From positions 1,674,001 through 1,738,000 of the forward strand of contig JAVHJL010000006.1 in assembly GCA_036971715.1 (NCBI GenBank): a stretch of 64,000 nt of DNA, read 5' to 3'. This DNA is from Arthrobotrys musiformis (taxonomy: Eukaryota > Ascomycota > Orbiliomycetes > Orbiliales > Orbiliaceae). The notes beneath the pieces are model-generated. The model had not been told where the DNA came from, did not search any database, and was given only the letters and a program-made list of their open reading frames with translations. Shown piece by piece: positions 1-12,236 of the stretch. Both the position numbers and the translations under genes were made by a program. Numbering within the stretch: position 1 is the stretch's first letter; each line of letters opens with the position of its first letter.

Positions 1-3000
1 ATTTGGGCATGAAGAGAACCTCTGGTGGTAAGTACCTCTATCAACAGGCCGACTTAACGCCTTGGGTATGTAAAGGCGATCCCCGCCTGCTTTCATAGCC
101 CGAGACAACATCATCAGAGCCTACCTGGGTACGGTTCTAGCTCTGGATTGCTCCTAAGATTCTTAACATGTAACCAAACAACAACGACGTAATATCGCCG
201 AGAGAAAGGCCACCAAAACGCCCAAGAAAAAAAAAATGCAAAAAAAAAGTCCAAAAAAAAAACTGGGCGGTAGACCGAGGGATTGAACTCGAATTATATC
301 TCGACGGAGCTTGGAAATCCCCCCCTCGAAGCCAGAAACGGTAATTGTTTGTGGTGAGGCGGTTATTCAAATTGTTCGGTCTACCTATAGTTACCATAAG
401 GCCCACTAGAGATATATATACCCCCTCTGCATTTCCGGCTGCGTAACGCCTTCACGGCAACAAATACCAGACAGGGCACGTGTATTGGCAGTTTCCTAGG
501 GAAAGATGTGCTCAGTACATCTATACGAGCATTCGAAGATGCTGCCCTAAACATAGCACCCTGATGAACACCTCGGGATATAAAAGCATACTATATCAAA
601 CTACAGATAAGATACACATTTTCTAGCCTCGTACCATCAACTCATGTAATACTTTTCCAAAAAAGAACGACAGCATGGGCCCACACGACCTCCCAAACCC
701 AAATACTAAAATATAAAGCATCCCAAACTATTCCCCGATATTGAAAAAGAAATGCTGCAGCTCATATGGTTGATATAAAACACACTATATATCTAAATCC
801 CAGTTTACTTCCTTATCACCACTGGCATATAATGTAACCATATACCACCGGAAGCTGCAAAGGGTACTCCAATATAAAGTATGACTTTCACAAGGGAATA
901 CGCTTTAGATTGATCCCGACGATGATATCATATACCAAAGTATCCCTGGTGGTCTCAGTACTGGTGTCCTCAGCAACATGAACTTCCGTTACTGCTACGA
1001 AGAGATAACCATTTATCGTAAACGCGGCATGTCTTTAACTGCTCGTCAGTGAAAGTATCAATGATTTCACCAACGTAATGGCTACTTTCTGCAGCCCAGA
1101 TAGATAGATATAATCAACTCAGAGTCGCACGGCTTACGCTATGTGGCGGAGACACTGATAGGATATATGCACAGCACTACGTCCCACAAAACAGAGGTGA
1201 GCAACCCGCAGAGTATACAAAATCCTAACAAAATGCCGCACACGAGAGCACGGATGGCGAGATCATGTGTAGCCACGAAGACTGGCATACCCTTGCAAGA
1301 ACTTTGGGGTTTACAATAACGCCTCAACTGACAGAAGGAGAGCCTCTTACCCAACAGGGCGCATGGGATGAATGCACCAGTCCCCCGTTTTCCGAACTAC
1401 GTGAGGTTAATGCTCCAGGCTCCAACTGGGAAAACAAAGTAGATCATGGAGAAGGCCGCCACGACCTCCGAGATTCATGATCCCAATCACATACTAGAAT
1501 TCCAAAATCCACTTCTCCACGTTCCCCAGATTCAGAAGAATGTGGCAACAACGGCTTAACTGGACATATGAAGAAATCGGCAAAGATTTAATAATATATT
1601 ATCTGCGCAGGAGACTATATTGATCCCACACGGCGCTAACATATGAACCACCATCACGTCTTATGTCAGATTTCAATAGAATTCAAGACCACCAAAAATG
1701 CATGCGCAACAAACTGTCGGGCAAATTAGCCCAAGCGATGGAAAACTCCCGACGTCACTAAGACGAAGAAGTATGAGACGAGAGAAACTACAATTCCCAT
1801 TTATACTGCAAAGTATATATATTCTCCTAAACAATCCACAGGAGTGCCCTCGTCACCTCTATCTATACTCATTGAATTCCTTGACGAGGATATATAACGA
1901 TATACAGAAGCCAATCCATGTATCCCCCAGGCAAGCCGAGGGTAATTTACCGCCACAAGAACCACGTCATACTTATGCCTCGCAATACCATAAAATATCA
2001 AATAACCTTCCTCAGAGCACTACCAATATCATGATAGTCATCCACCTATGGATAAACGACCTCATGATCATGTAGGTGACACAGCTCAATATAGACAGAG
2101 ATTCGATGCCTATACTGTACCAGCGTAAACAAATCACAATCGACCCTCGGAATTCTTTCTATTGGTATCGAGTGTATGTGTATATGAAATACTCGCAATA
2201 CTAGTACGCTATGCTATGAAGCAGAAGTTCAGATCGGAGAAGAGGGAGAAGAGACTGGGGCCCTGACAAGCACTTCAGTTTTTATGCAGAATTATTGCTT
2301 CAACTCGTACGTTCAGTTTACAATCGAGACCACCACTCGACCGAGATTCTATGACGCCATCACAAACCGAGATAGAATTCCAAAGGTTGGTTTGATATGA
2401 GTATACTTGCGCTATCGTTAAGGATCTCGAAATAATCCATGTCAACATCGATATCAGGAACGAGATCCGTTTCGAATGCGAAGTTGGGTCGCTGGTATCA
2501 ATCCACGCTTCATGGAATAATACCTATTCGATCAGTCTCTTTTTCCCGAATGCTTCAAAAAAAATCTAAAATCAAGGGCTGCGGCGAACCACAGAAGCTT
2601 GTGAGAACTCGGCCATGAATTCGCACCGAACTATTCCGTTATATATATGGTCAAACCAGTTAAATATAATGCCTACCTCCAACTTCTGTACACCGAGGCA
2701 CAGAGACGTCCTCGATATGTTTAAATAGGTCAAACCAAAGCTAAAATTCAACATCCTGCTAGGGGTATGCACGAACACCACGGCGAGGCCCACGATGAAT
2801 GGAGGCATATATATCGCTCTGGAGCCACTATAGTTATATTATATATAAACCAACCTCGCCATACGAACCAAGGAATCCCGGAACTTGCCAGGATGCCTAG
2901 GATGTAATTCATCACCATGAAATCGTCTCACTAGAACTGCTCCAAGATCGACATAGTCATATAATGACGACAACATACCCTGATATATCTATTCCCGCGA

Positions 3001-6000
3001 AGACAAAGTTGTCCCTTATAAAACCCCTAAGATACGGATAATCAAGCTATCGACTGAGCCACTGCAGGATAATTATATAAATTCCAGCACCCCTAGTTCC
3101 TCATCAAAAAACAACAAAAGGTATCACCCAACTGACGAATCGATATCGATATATCATCCAAGAGACTGTACTATGAGCATATGATATGACACGATCACGA
3201 AATCTAAAAAGAGTGACACCGTGCACAGAACTGCTAGTAAGACGTCATATGTTCCCACAAGATCAACCTTTCACATGACGGATTATTACTGCAGCTCAAC
3301 ATCCCTATCCCATGAAAGACTTTTATAATATGACAATACGACCAGATTTCTTACGCCACATCATATGGCGGTCCATATCGAAACCTAATAAATGAGCTAC
3401 CTCTGAGGACATGGTTGTTTTTCAGATATTTGCTTCATATACTCGCCTATATCTATACTTATACTTATACCTATCGCGGCATATGGAATTCGAACAATCT
3501 TCGTGGACTGAGTTCAAAGTGATGTTACACGCCGAAACGTCGCCGCACATGCTTAGAGGACATAACCTGAAAATCTCTACACGGGGTATGAAAAAGAAAA
3601 ATGTCATTTGGAAACAGAGACGCCCGGGTTATGATATAACAGTTAATCGATGTCGACCTCACAAGAAGAGATCGATGAATACCGGACGCCACTAGTGCTA
3701 TAGTACTAAATGCGTTCAATCCAATAGTGGTAGAATCAAGACTAGCCAATTAGTCTTGAATCCGCTCCGGAAATTTCGAAATTCTGTCCGCAGAGACCTT
3801 TATATCTTCACATAGACCACTAATCTTTTATAAAAACGTCTATCCCAGCTCCCCGATATATAGACCAGCACGGGTTGTAATCTATCAAGCTTCCTAAAGA
3901 TGTATTCGTCGTTGTTCATTTCGTCGGATGATCATATGAAATCGCCTAAATAATCAATATCAGCTACATGTACATGTATCGAATCCCAAACCCACCACAA
4001 CCACCCCGGATGGGTCAATGGACCTGAGCATTCATAACACACCGGCCAAGTACCAGCACTCAATCCCCTTCATGAAGCCTGCGGCGAGATATACCTATAT
4101 ACATACAGACCCAATCCATCTGAGAGATAAGCATCCAATGACCTGATGAAATGTGCCGAGTTATATTATATTATACATACCTATATAAATATATAATTCC
4201 CCAGTCCATCCATCAAAGTATACGCATCATGCTATGCAAGACGCCGAAGCTACTGACATCAAATACATGAAAAGGGCCGTCCGGCTCATCCGAAATGTAC
4301 GCACGGTATCATACGGGTCCGGGAACATCGACTTGCAGTATGATGGCCCTAAACCCTAAATACGAACTGAAGCTCTGTCATGAAGAATTGGCAAGAGAGA
4401 TCCAAACCTCGAATAATATAATATATAAAATTGAAAACATCTAACCGCCCTACATGGCCCAACGTCGGGAAGGGGAACAATCCATGTTGGTTAATATAAC
4501 CACATATATACACCCAATACGCCAAATCCAATATCGATACTAGACCCAAACAGAGGCGATGTGCCTCCTCAATACAGCTACCACCTTACATTATGCAACC
4601 CTCGCCGGTCCAATAGCGTATCTTTTCATGATAAAATACCATCCCCAAACCACTTTCCATCGAAAACATGGCATTCAGCCTTCGGCATTACCAGTTTGCG
4701 CAATCATGACCAAGATTCAATGATACTCCATATAAGGAACCAAATCTACAGGATACCCCCGTATTCTAGATTGATCTGCCCGAGGGCATGAACACTCAGA
4801 TCTAACACCCTAAAAGACCTCTTATGAGGAATTACAAAAGCTCCAAAGCCAGCCACACGGCGCATGTGGGATATATACCTAGGTAATTACCGGTCCTACA
4901 GAGAGTTTCCAACAGATATGTTAGAATATAAAGTCGACCACACACGGGGATATGGTGCTACTATATACGTACCAGCTATATACGCCATCGAAGACCAGGC
5001 TTATGATTATATATACACCGGTCCAAACCCCAGAAGACCTTTGCAAACCAACAATCATGACTACAAACAAACCATCCCCAAGTTAAATGTGAGGAAGGGA
5101 TATAATATATCGACCAATCTACAATCAAATCAATTCGAAACCTGTAGAATCATATGGCCATGATAACCATCTGGGCGTGGGAGGGACATGCACCTCCCTG
5201 CGATACACGATCACCCTTTCCCTTTGCCCCTATCAGCGCCTGGATTCGAGGCCAACCCTCCCCGAATCTAGATATCTATCGCATTTCAATCTGACTTCCG
5301 TCAGATCGAGAATACATGACCACACTAAGTCGCACTCCTTAGTAGTAAAATACCAGAATATACACCAAGAACCCGCCGAAAATATTGCGAGCGCATACAC
5401 CATAAGCAAGGTATGACGCCCCGATTCTATTCATGTATTGGGAAGAGCCGAACAATATGTATATTTGGAAACGAATATTTCATGTAAATTTCTAAAAACT
5501 ATATACCAGAGCAACCGCAGCATTTACTTTACGTACAAGAGAAATCCAAAACTCATAGTATGCATAGCCGAAACTATTCAAACCATCACCGGCGGTACAA
5601 TGGCATAATGAGATATCATGATTCATTTCAACTTCAAATTCCGTTATCCACGATCCAAACACCGGATGCATAAAAACCACAATCCAATATATCAGACCCT
5701 TAAACCTACGAAAAACTATTTATGAAATTAAACAGATACCCTACATACTGTATCTCGCCGAAAATGATCTATACCAATCGATTCTACATTTCACCACTGG
5801 GAGCTATATAGCGCCATATGCCAACATATAAACAACCCCAATCACAGCGATCACAGCAATGCATGTATAAAAACCAGCAGACGCCAAATTTAGGTCGAAC
5901 TGGGATATCCAGATATCGATACATGCTTGACCCTCACAAGTGCAATGTCGAGAGATATATGAATACCAACACCCGTTGAGCTCCATGGAATACCCATATC

Positions 6001-6504
6001 CCTTCTTATATACGTATGATGCATAGGTATCTATATACCATGGTCAAGATCGAGACTAGGTCAAGATTATACCCCATATCCTCACACATAATCATCACCT
6101 TAACACCACTATCAATATAAAATATACCCCATATTTCAATTTGTACAAAAAAATTCAATGTAATTAGAAAATTTCCATATGTACCCCAGAACCCAGGACG
6201 GACCCACGCTTCCAATAATAACCAATAAAAAAAAAAACTATACTACAGGTAAAAATTAAGTCGTGCTCCAAAGATATCAATAAAACCCGAACCGCTGAGT
6301 TAACGAAAACGCCCGTATGATGTTACAACTTCCATCCGTCCTAGATTCCAGTTTCAAAAAAAAAAAAAAAGAGCCTCTCCGTAAAATAATTACCCCCTCG
6401 TACCAAAGGTTAGTAAAGGGTGGAAAAGTAGATACCGGCGTGCAACCAGTCTCCCCAATCCAACCACCCAACCTCACCTCACCCCCCCTCGGTCTTAAGC
6501 CCAT
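1..6504. other. gene-free AT-rich region
   Basis: I see no gene in these 6.5 kb. No reading frame exceeds about 125 codons and none resembles a known family or can be joined into one by plausible introns. The sequence is rich in short TATA/GATATA/CATATA words. For long stretches, especially 3.9-6.3 kb, C clearly outnumbers G on the + strand (6061-6120 has about 19 C and 1 G). Candidate explanations are an old repeat degraded by repeat-induced point mutation, a heterochromatic island, or a long non-coding transcript. The sequence alone does not decide between them. Confidence 0.6.
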
Positions 6505-8383
6505 CTACAGCTTATCATCTCCAATCAAAAAATTCCCCAAACTCTTCACCATACTCTCGATCTCCTGCCCAGTCGGCTTAATACTCTCCTTCGGCAACAA
6601 AAACCCATAGCTCCCCTGATCCCTCAACTTGATCTGGTACGAATACGCCACCCCGATCTCTCTATAAAAGTAGTCCAAAGCCGACCCGCCGCCGCCGGTT
6701 TCCGTCAGTGTGAATCCATCCCCTTCTCCTCCCTCGGTGGATCTTTTGGCCTTTTTGGATTTCTTGTCGGATGATGAGGTGAAATGTCCGCCGCCCTGGC
6801 AGGCGGATGAGACTTCGTAGTGTTCGCCGTGGCGGATACGGATGCCCTTTGCTAGAACTTCTGCCAGTTCCTCCAGATTCTCGAGGTCTGGTGGTTTCTG
6901 GGAGCAAGAGTAGGAATACGGGTAGAGGACTATGATCGATATTGTTAGAGATAAAAAGGCCCCTTCGCGGTATAGATAGGGATAATAAATGACTTACTCT
7001 GCTGGGAGTAGGAATGCAGGTCCAGAAAGCCCATGATACGCGTATTCCCCTCAGTCGTCAGATTCTGCGCCCAAGCCGCGAAATTCTTCGACTCGAGAGC
7101 CTCGAATTCCTTCTCTCCGGGGTAGTCTATCCCAAATCATTAGCATCCCCAACTCTTCCAAACACAATAGACGGTAGATTAAACATACTCTCACTGCAAG
7201 GATTATTCTGACTCTGCCCGCCCCATTGGAACGAATAACTCCTATCCAACTCAATCCCCTTACAGAAAGCCAAACTCGTCGGCTGCCTGTTCTTCCTCCA
7301 CAATCTGTCTTCCGTCCAGGTATACACATACCCATCCACATTCAACGTCGGAATAAAATACCAATCGAAATTCTCAACCAGCCGCGTGATCTCCCTATCC
7401 CCCAGATCCTCCGCATTATCACTATCGAACGGTCGGGGTCTGTACCCCGTGATGAAAGCGTGCGCGAGGTAACAAACCGTAGAAACAGAGATCCATTCTC
7501 TGGCATGAGAGGCGCCCGTGATAACGATCGCTTTCCTCTTCCCGGAACTCGGTTCTCCGCTTCTTGAGATTTTAACCCCCTTTATCTCTCGTCCTTCGTA
7601 CGTCTGTCCGATCGAGAAGAGCTGGACGTGGTCCGGGAATAAAGACTCAAGCAGCTTCATCCAGGGATTGATCACTGAAATCGGCTGGTAATTCGAAAAG
7701 AAATGCTCAGACTGCGCGGGCCGGTAAGGACCGGAATACTGCGATAACGAATGCGGTGAAAGCGGATTCGACGGCCCCTCGGACGATGATCCGGGGAAGG
7801 TTTCTCGAACCGTAGCGGCAAGATCATGCATCAGCCTCGCATGCGAAGACTTCAGCGACCCCGGTAGAAGCCCCAAGAGCGATTCCACAACATCCTTATC
7901 GACTCTGATATCCGCATGATCCTTCGTAGCGCTCCAGACGTCCAGGAATAAAATCTCAGCTGCTTCGGCTAATGCAGCCGCCTCCTCCGTCGTAGTGAGG
8001 TTGAACCTCAAAACGACATCATTCTGGTACCTCGAATAAGGTACCTTGGGCGTATCCCCCAACGGCTTCTGGCCACCAGCACCACCGGAGGAAGCCGATG
8101 ATCCGGAAGAGTAATGCGGATGGTTCAACCGTCCGTGTTTCTCCCCACTGCCGAATATCCTATGCACGAGATTATTCCTAATTTTGGACCATGAGTTGCG
8201 GGATTCCCTGGGAGCAGCGTGGAAGATGTCGGAAAGGGTATCGGCGCTGTTTGCTGCCGCATGGTTCTCATCGTCGTGGATGGGTAGACGGATTACGGAT
8301 TCGGAGGTCGTAGGGATCGTGGAGGATAGAGAGGTCGTGCAGAGCTGTGCCGCGAAGGCGCAGTAGACAATGATGGATCGCAT
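6505..8383 (-). CDS. ECM14: ECM14-like inactive M14 metallocarboxypeptidase homologue
   Basis: Three exons (8383-7189, 7126-6998, 6929-6505) give 582 residues. The N-terminus has a signal-peptide-like stretch (about residues 1-20), then a propeptide (about 115-195) and an M14 carboxypeptidase domain (about 230-575). The zinc site is present: HAREW (H293, E296) and LDLHSYSQ (H436). The catalytic Glu of the usual F-E-L-R-D motif is replaced by Lys in IKLRDQG (K542), and the substrate-site Asn-Arg reads LDRS (D380, R381). These are hallmarks of Ecm14, a secreted or vacuolar pseudo-peptidase linked to cell-wall function, so peptidase activity is unlikely. Introns are 62 and 68 nt with GTATGT and GTAAGT donors. 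It is transcribed divergently from the uL14m gene. Family assignment is firm; the role is inferred from the family. Confidence 0.93.
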
Positions 8384-8932
8384 GGTCCCCCCCCTTCCAA
8401 CGTATGTATGTATCTACGAGCGGTGTCGGAATGATAAGGGTAAATACTAGAGCGATTGAATATTGGATTCCCTTCGAGAGGGTGGATGAGTCCCGAGAAC
8501 CAAACAGACCAAACTCTGACGGCTGGTCGCTGGTCCGGTCCAAAAAGCAGGTTGTTTCTATGAAGCGATGCAATGCGATGGCGATGTAAAAGAAATTTAA
8601 AAGAATGGTGGTGGAAAGAAGAAGAAGAAGAGCGAGAAAACCCCCCAACAAGCGGACTTTAACAGCATCTTACGACGACGGCCCAACTTCGCTCGCCATA
8701 TCGTTCCACCATCCCCTTTCGAGAAAACTGCACTTTGGGGTACTTTGTAGGCGGACTCGCAGGCTGAGGGTACTTTTCTCTGTGCTGTGCTGTGCTGTGG
8801 GCTGTGCTGCTCAAAGCGGACGGACAAGGGTCCCTTCGTCCTCGAACAAACCGGCGAAACCCGCCTCAAGCGAAAAACTTCAATATCGACATCTCGACAG
8901 ATGCCTGATACATCACCAGCCAGCAGCTCACC
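8384..8932. promoter_or_regulatory. divergent intergenic region, ECM14 / uL14m
   Basis: This 549 bp stretch lies between two start codons pointing away from each other, so it must hold both promoters and 5' leaders. It contains a purine-rich AGAAGAAGAAG tract near 8620 and GTGCT repeats near 8780. No defined element can be named. Confidence 0.5.
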
Positions 8933-9574
8933 ATGATCCAATTAAAGGTACAGGAACATCATCTCCACCGTTCAATCGCAATGGCAAATACACTAACACC
9001 AATCAATCACAGACGATGCTAAACTGCATCGACAATTCGGTAGCTACCCCCCTCCATAACCCATGAGGCCTCACCACCACCACCTCTAAACAATATCCAC
9101 AGGGCGCCTCCATAGTCGAATGCATCAAAGTCCTCGGCCAAAAGCGCCACGCCCGCATCGGTGACCGCATTGTCATCGTCGTCCAGCGTCAGCGTGCCCT
9201 GGGTCTCTCGGACTCCGGCCACAGCAACTCCGCCGCCGCCCAGAAGGTCCGGAAGGGCGACATCAGACACGCCGTCGTCGTCAGGACGAGGAAACAGCTT
9301 CAGAGGAAAGACGGCAGCGTCGTCAGGTTCGACGATAATGCTTGCGTATTGGTTAACAAAGCCGGAGAACCCATCGGGACGAGAATGAACGGTCAGTCTG
9401 CTATACCACTCTTACTTTTCCCATACGATATATACAGACCCACCGGCGAGATAATACGCTATACTGTGGGAATATTTATATTGACAACTTCTCCTACAAA
9501 CAGGCGTCGTCGGACGAGAACTCGGCGAGAAGAAGTGGAGCAAAATCCTCAGTTTGGCTCCTATGCACGTATAA
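8933..9574 (+). CDS. MRPL38: mitochondrial large-subunit ribosomal protein uL14m
   Basis: Four exons (8933-8947, 9013-9039, 9103-9391, 9504-9574) encode 133 residues matching bacterial-type L14 from end to end. It begins MIQLKTMLNCIDNSGA, has the central RKGDIRHAVVVRTRK block and DGSVVRFDDNACVL, and ends KILSLAPMHV. The bacterial rather than cytosolic pattern marks it as the mitochondrial ribosome protein (yeast MRPL38), which lies at the subunit interface near the sarcin-ricin loop. The first coding exon is 15 nt and the second 27 nt. The start is fixed because MIQ..TMLN aligns with the family N-terminus. The donors GTACAG and GTAGCT are weak but the joined frame is unambiguous. No separate targeting presequence is visible. 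Confidence 0.93.
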
Positions 9575-10633
9575 CCGTGTATCTCCCTTCATCTACATCC
9601 TTCAAACTCTGTAATATATCCCCCGAAAGGCCTCTGTACATACATAATACAACAGAATTCACGACCCCAGCTATCCGAAAAAAAAAAAAAAAGTACCTAA
9701 AAAATAAGGTCATCCCATCTAGGACCTAACTGATAATACACCCCGCATCTATGTGGAGACCGCCCTCCCAAAGGGCACATGGACCGTCCGCATTCGAAAA
9801 CGGAATAAACTGCAACTGTGGCATCTTGCCTCTGCTTTGACAAAGAAAGAGAAGAAAAAAACACACCCAAAGTTACGGACTTAAAACGACACTAATGAGT
9901 CGAAGAGGAGGATGATGATGATGAATGGTCAGAAGATATCTTTTTCGCGTTTATAGATTTGGTCTAGCTATATCGACTTTTTTTTTTCCGGCCCCGCATG
10001 AAAATCTCACAGGTAATCAACCACTACATACGCCCATACCACATTCCCGCTGTTCGATTTGTTTTTTTCTTTTCTGTTTCATTCCGACTCGAGAAGGAGA
10101 AACGGTAGTAATAAGACACAATTCGCCAAGGACTCTCAAAAAAAGAACAAGGAGAAGATGAAGAGGAGGAGGAACGAAGAAGGAAGAAGCACATCCACAG
10201 TAGAGATAAGAGAAAAACGAAGAACGCCTAAGACGGTATAGAAAGGGAGTGTCTGAGCGGCTCTGAGAGAATGAATGACTCGCAAGATACACTTATTACA
10301 TATGTGCTCGCCTTTCACCAGTAATATAAGAGAGGGAAACAGAGTTAAGGGAACAGCAAACCAAACAAAAGGGAAAGCAAACTACTATCGTGTCCAAGCC
10401 CAAAGCTTCCCCGCGACCCAGGTTTCTTTCAAAGGAGGAGATAATAAAAAAAAGAAGAAGAAAAGACGTAGAACCCGAACCCATCGCATCACGCTTGTCA
10501 TAAGGATGTTAAACAATCCAATCCCCGCTTGCCAACTCGTAATCCCCGGATCCAACCGTTTCTCCGGACCCGATTGATTCATATAAGCTCCTTGTGGATA
10601 TCAAGCGAAAAACGAAAAAGGTTCCGTAGACGT
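9575..10633. other. convergent intergenic region, uL14m / PKA 3' ends
   Basis: About 1.06 kb between two convergent genes. It holds A-rich tracts (about 9680-9693) and a purine-rich stretch at 10135-10250. It presumably carries both 3' UTRs. No additional gene is seen. Confidence 0.5.
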
Positions 10634-12236
10634 CTAGAAATCGGTGAAGAAATGCCCATACTGGTCGGGTCCATCCTTGCCGTATTCTTCCGTCTCTTCG
10701 GGGTACTTGTCGAACAGACTGGCGTCTCCTATGCCGCCACGGACCGGTGGAACGTAAGGCGGTTCGATTTGCTTGCTAAGTAATCGCTCCCAGTTGACCT
10801 CCGCGAACCATGGATGCTCCAAAACAGATCGGGAACCGTGATACAAGTTACCTAGAGTGTACAATTAGCATAAAAGCTAGACAGCCAACAAAAGAAGAAC
10901 GGCGTAATCATACCCAATCGCTTCGTTAGATCCGGAGTAATCAGCTGTTGCAGCAAATTCATCGCATCTGGATGAATATAAGCGGGGTACTTGACTCTTC
11001 CGCGAAGAATGTTCTCGTAGATCTTCATCGGGCTGCCTCCATCCCAGAATGGAGTGTAACCACAAAGCATTTCAAAGATCAAGATTCCTAGCGACCACCT
11101 GTTCATATCAACCACGTTGTTAGCGTCTTGATCATCACCATTATCCATTAAAAAGAAACCTGACCGGCCCTATGCCACATACCAATCAACTGATTTATTG
11201 TAACCCTTCGAGGCAACGACTTCTGGGGCCAAGTAGTCGGGTGTACCGCAAAGCGTCCAAGTGATATCCGGAACCTCTTTCGCGAAACCAAAATCTGTAA
11301 TCTTCAAATGTCCATGTCGGTCCAATAACAGATTTTCGGGCTTCAAATCTCGATAAATGATATTCATCGAGTGTAGGTAGTCCAAAGCTAGCGCAACCTC
11401 GGCGGCATAGAACTTGGCGACGGGGTTTGGAAATCTCTGTAAAACATCATCATCTATCAGCATCATCCCAGCCTTTCTTCAAATAACACAATCTTCAAAA
11501 AAAGCTCACCTGCGATTTTCTCAGCAAGCTGAACAATTCACCACCCTCAATGAAATCCATAACCATGTACAAATTCTTGGCATCCTGGAAAGTTCCCCAA
11601 AGTGTGATTAGGAAGGGATGCTTGACTCGCTGAAGCATGCGTCTTTCGTCATTTGTATGCTCCACCTGCTTCATCTTGACTACCTGGGCCTTCTTGAGCA
11701 CTTTGACGGCATAGAAGCGCATGTTGTGTTTCGACTGTACTAAATGCACACGACCGAAACTACCTGTGCCCAAGGTTCTCTGGAAGTTGAAGTCCTGGAG
11801 GGTGTATTTGCCCTTTGTGGCTCGCACCGCATTTTCGGTCTTCTGGATACTCTCCGATCCTGTTGATTTACATGTAAGTATGTATAACCCAACCTCCTCC
11901 CAACCTCCACCTAGGAATAAGTTACTTACTGCTATGGCCAGCAGATTCATTGACTGGAGTTGTCATAAGTTGGTCCTTCTCGGCGTGGCCGCCGGGGGCA
12001 ACGGGGGAAGTCGGTGTTTGAGAGGTGGCAGAAGTGATTGTTGATAAACCACCGTGGGAATTTGCAGTCGTCGCCGTCGATGGTGCAGAGCCCAACGACT
12101 GACTGAGAGATCTCTCGGTCGACGGTGTGACGGGAGAATCCTCAACTATGGTTTCCGAAGTCCCGCTTGCGTCTTTGAGACGGGTAGCCTCTTTATCCTT
12201 CTTCTTTTTCTTGAAAACGGATCCTAAAGTCGGCAT
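10634..12236 (-). CDS. pkaC: cAMP-dependent protein kinase catalytic subunit
   Basis: Five exons (12236-11930, 11859-11510, 11436-11183, 11098-10914, 10851-10634) give 437 residues. An acidic/Ser-Thr-rich N-terminal extension (about 1-115) precedes an AGC kinase domain: Gly loop LGTGSFGRV, Lys in YAVKVLKK, catalytic loop IYRDLKPENLL, DFGFAK, activation-loop Thr in TWTLCGTPDYLAPE, and DWWSLG. The AGC tail ends in HFFTDF, the PKA hydrophobic motif. It phosphorylates targets downstream of cAMP in nutrient sensing, growth and morphogenesis. The start at 12236 (MPTLGSVFKKKKK) resembles fungal PKA N-termini. The frame stays open upstream to another ATG at 12485, which would give 520 residues. That 83-codon extension looks partly coding, so an upstream start or 5' exon is possible. 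Confidence 0.93.

Noticed and set aside
8605..9066. 153-codon plus-strand frame
   Set aside because: It overlaps the ECM14/uL14m promoter and the first uL14m exons in a different frame. The real gene is the spliced uL14m.
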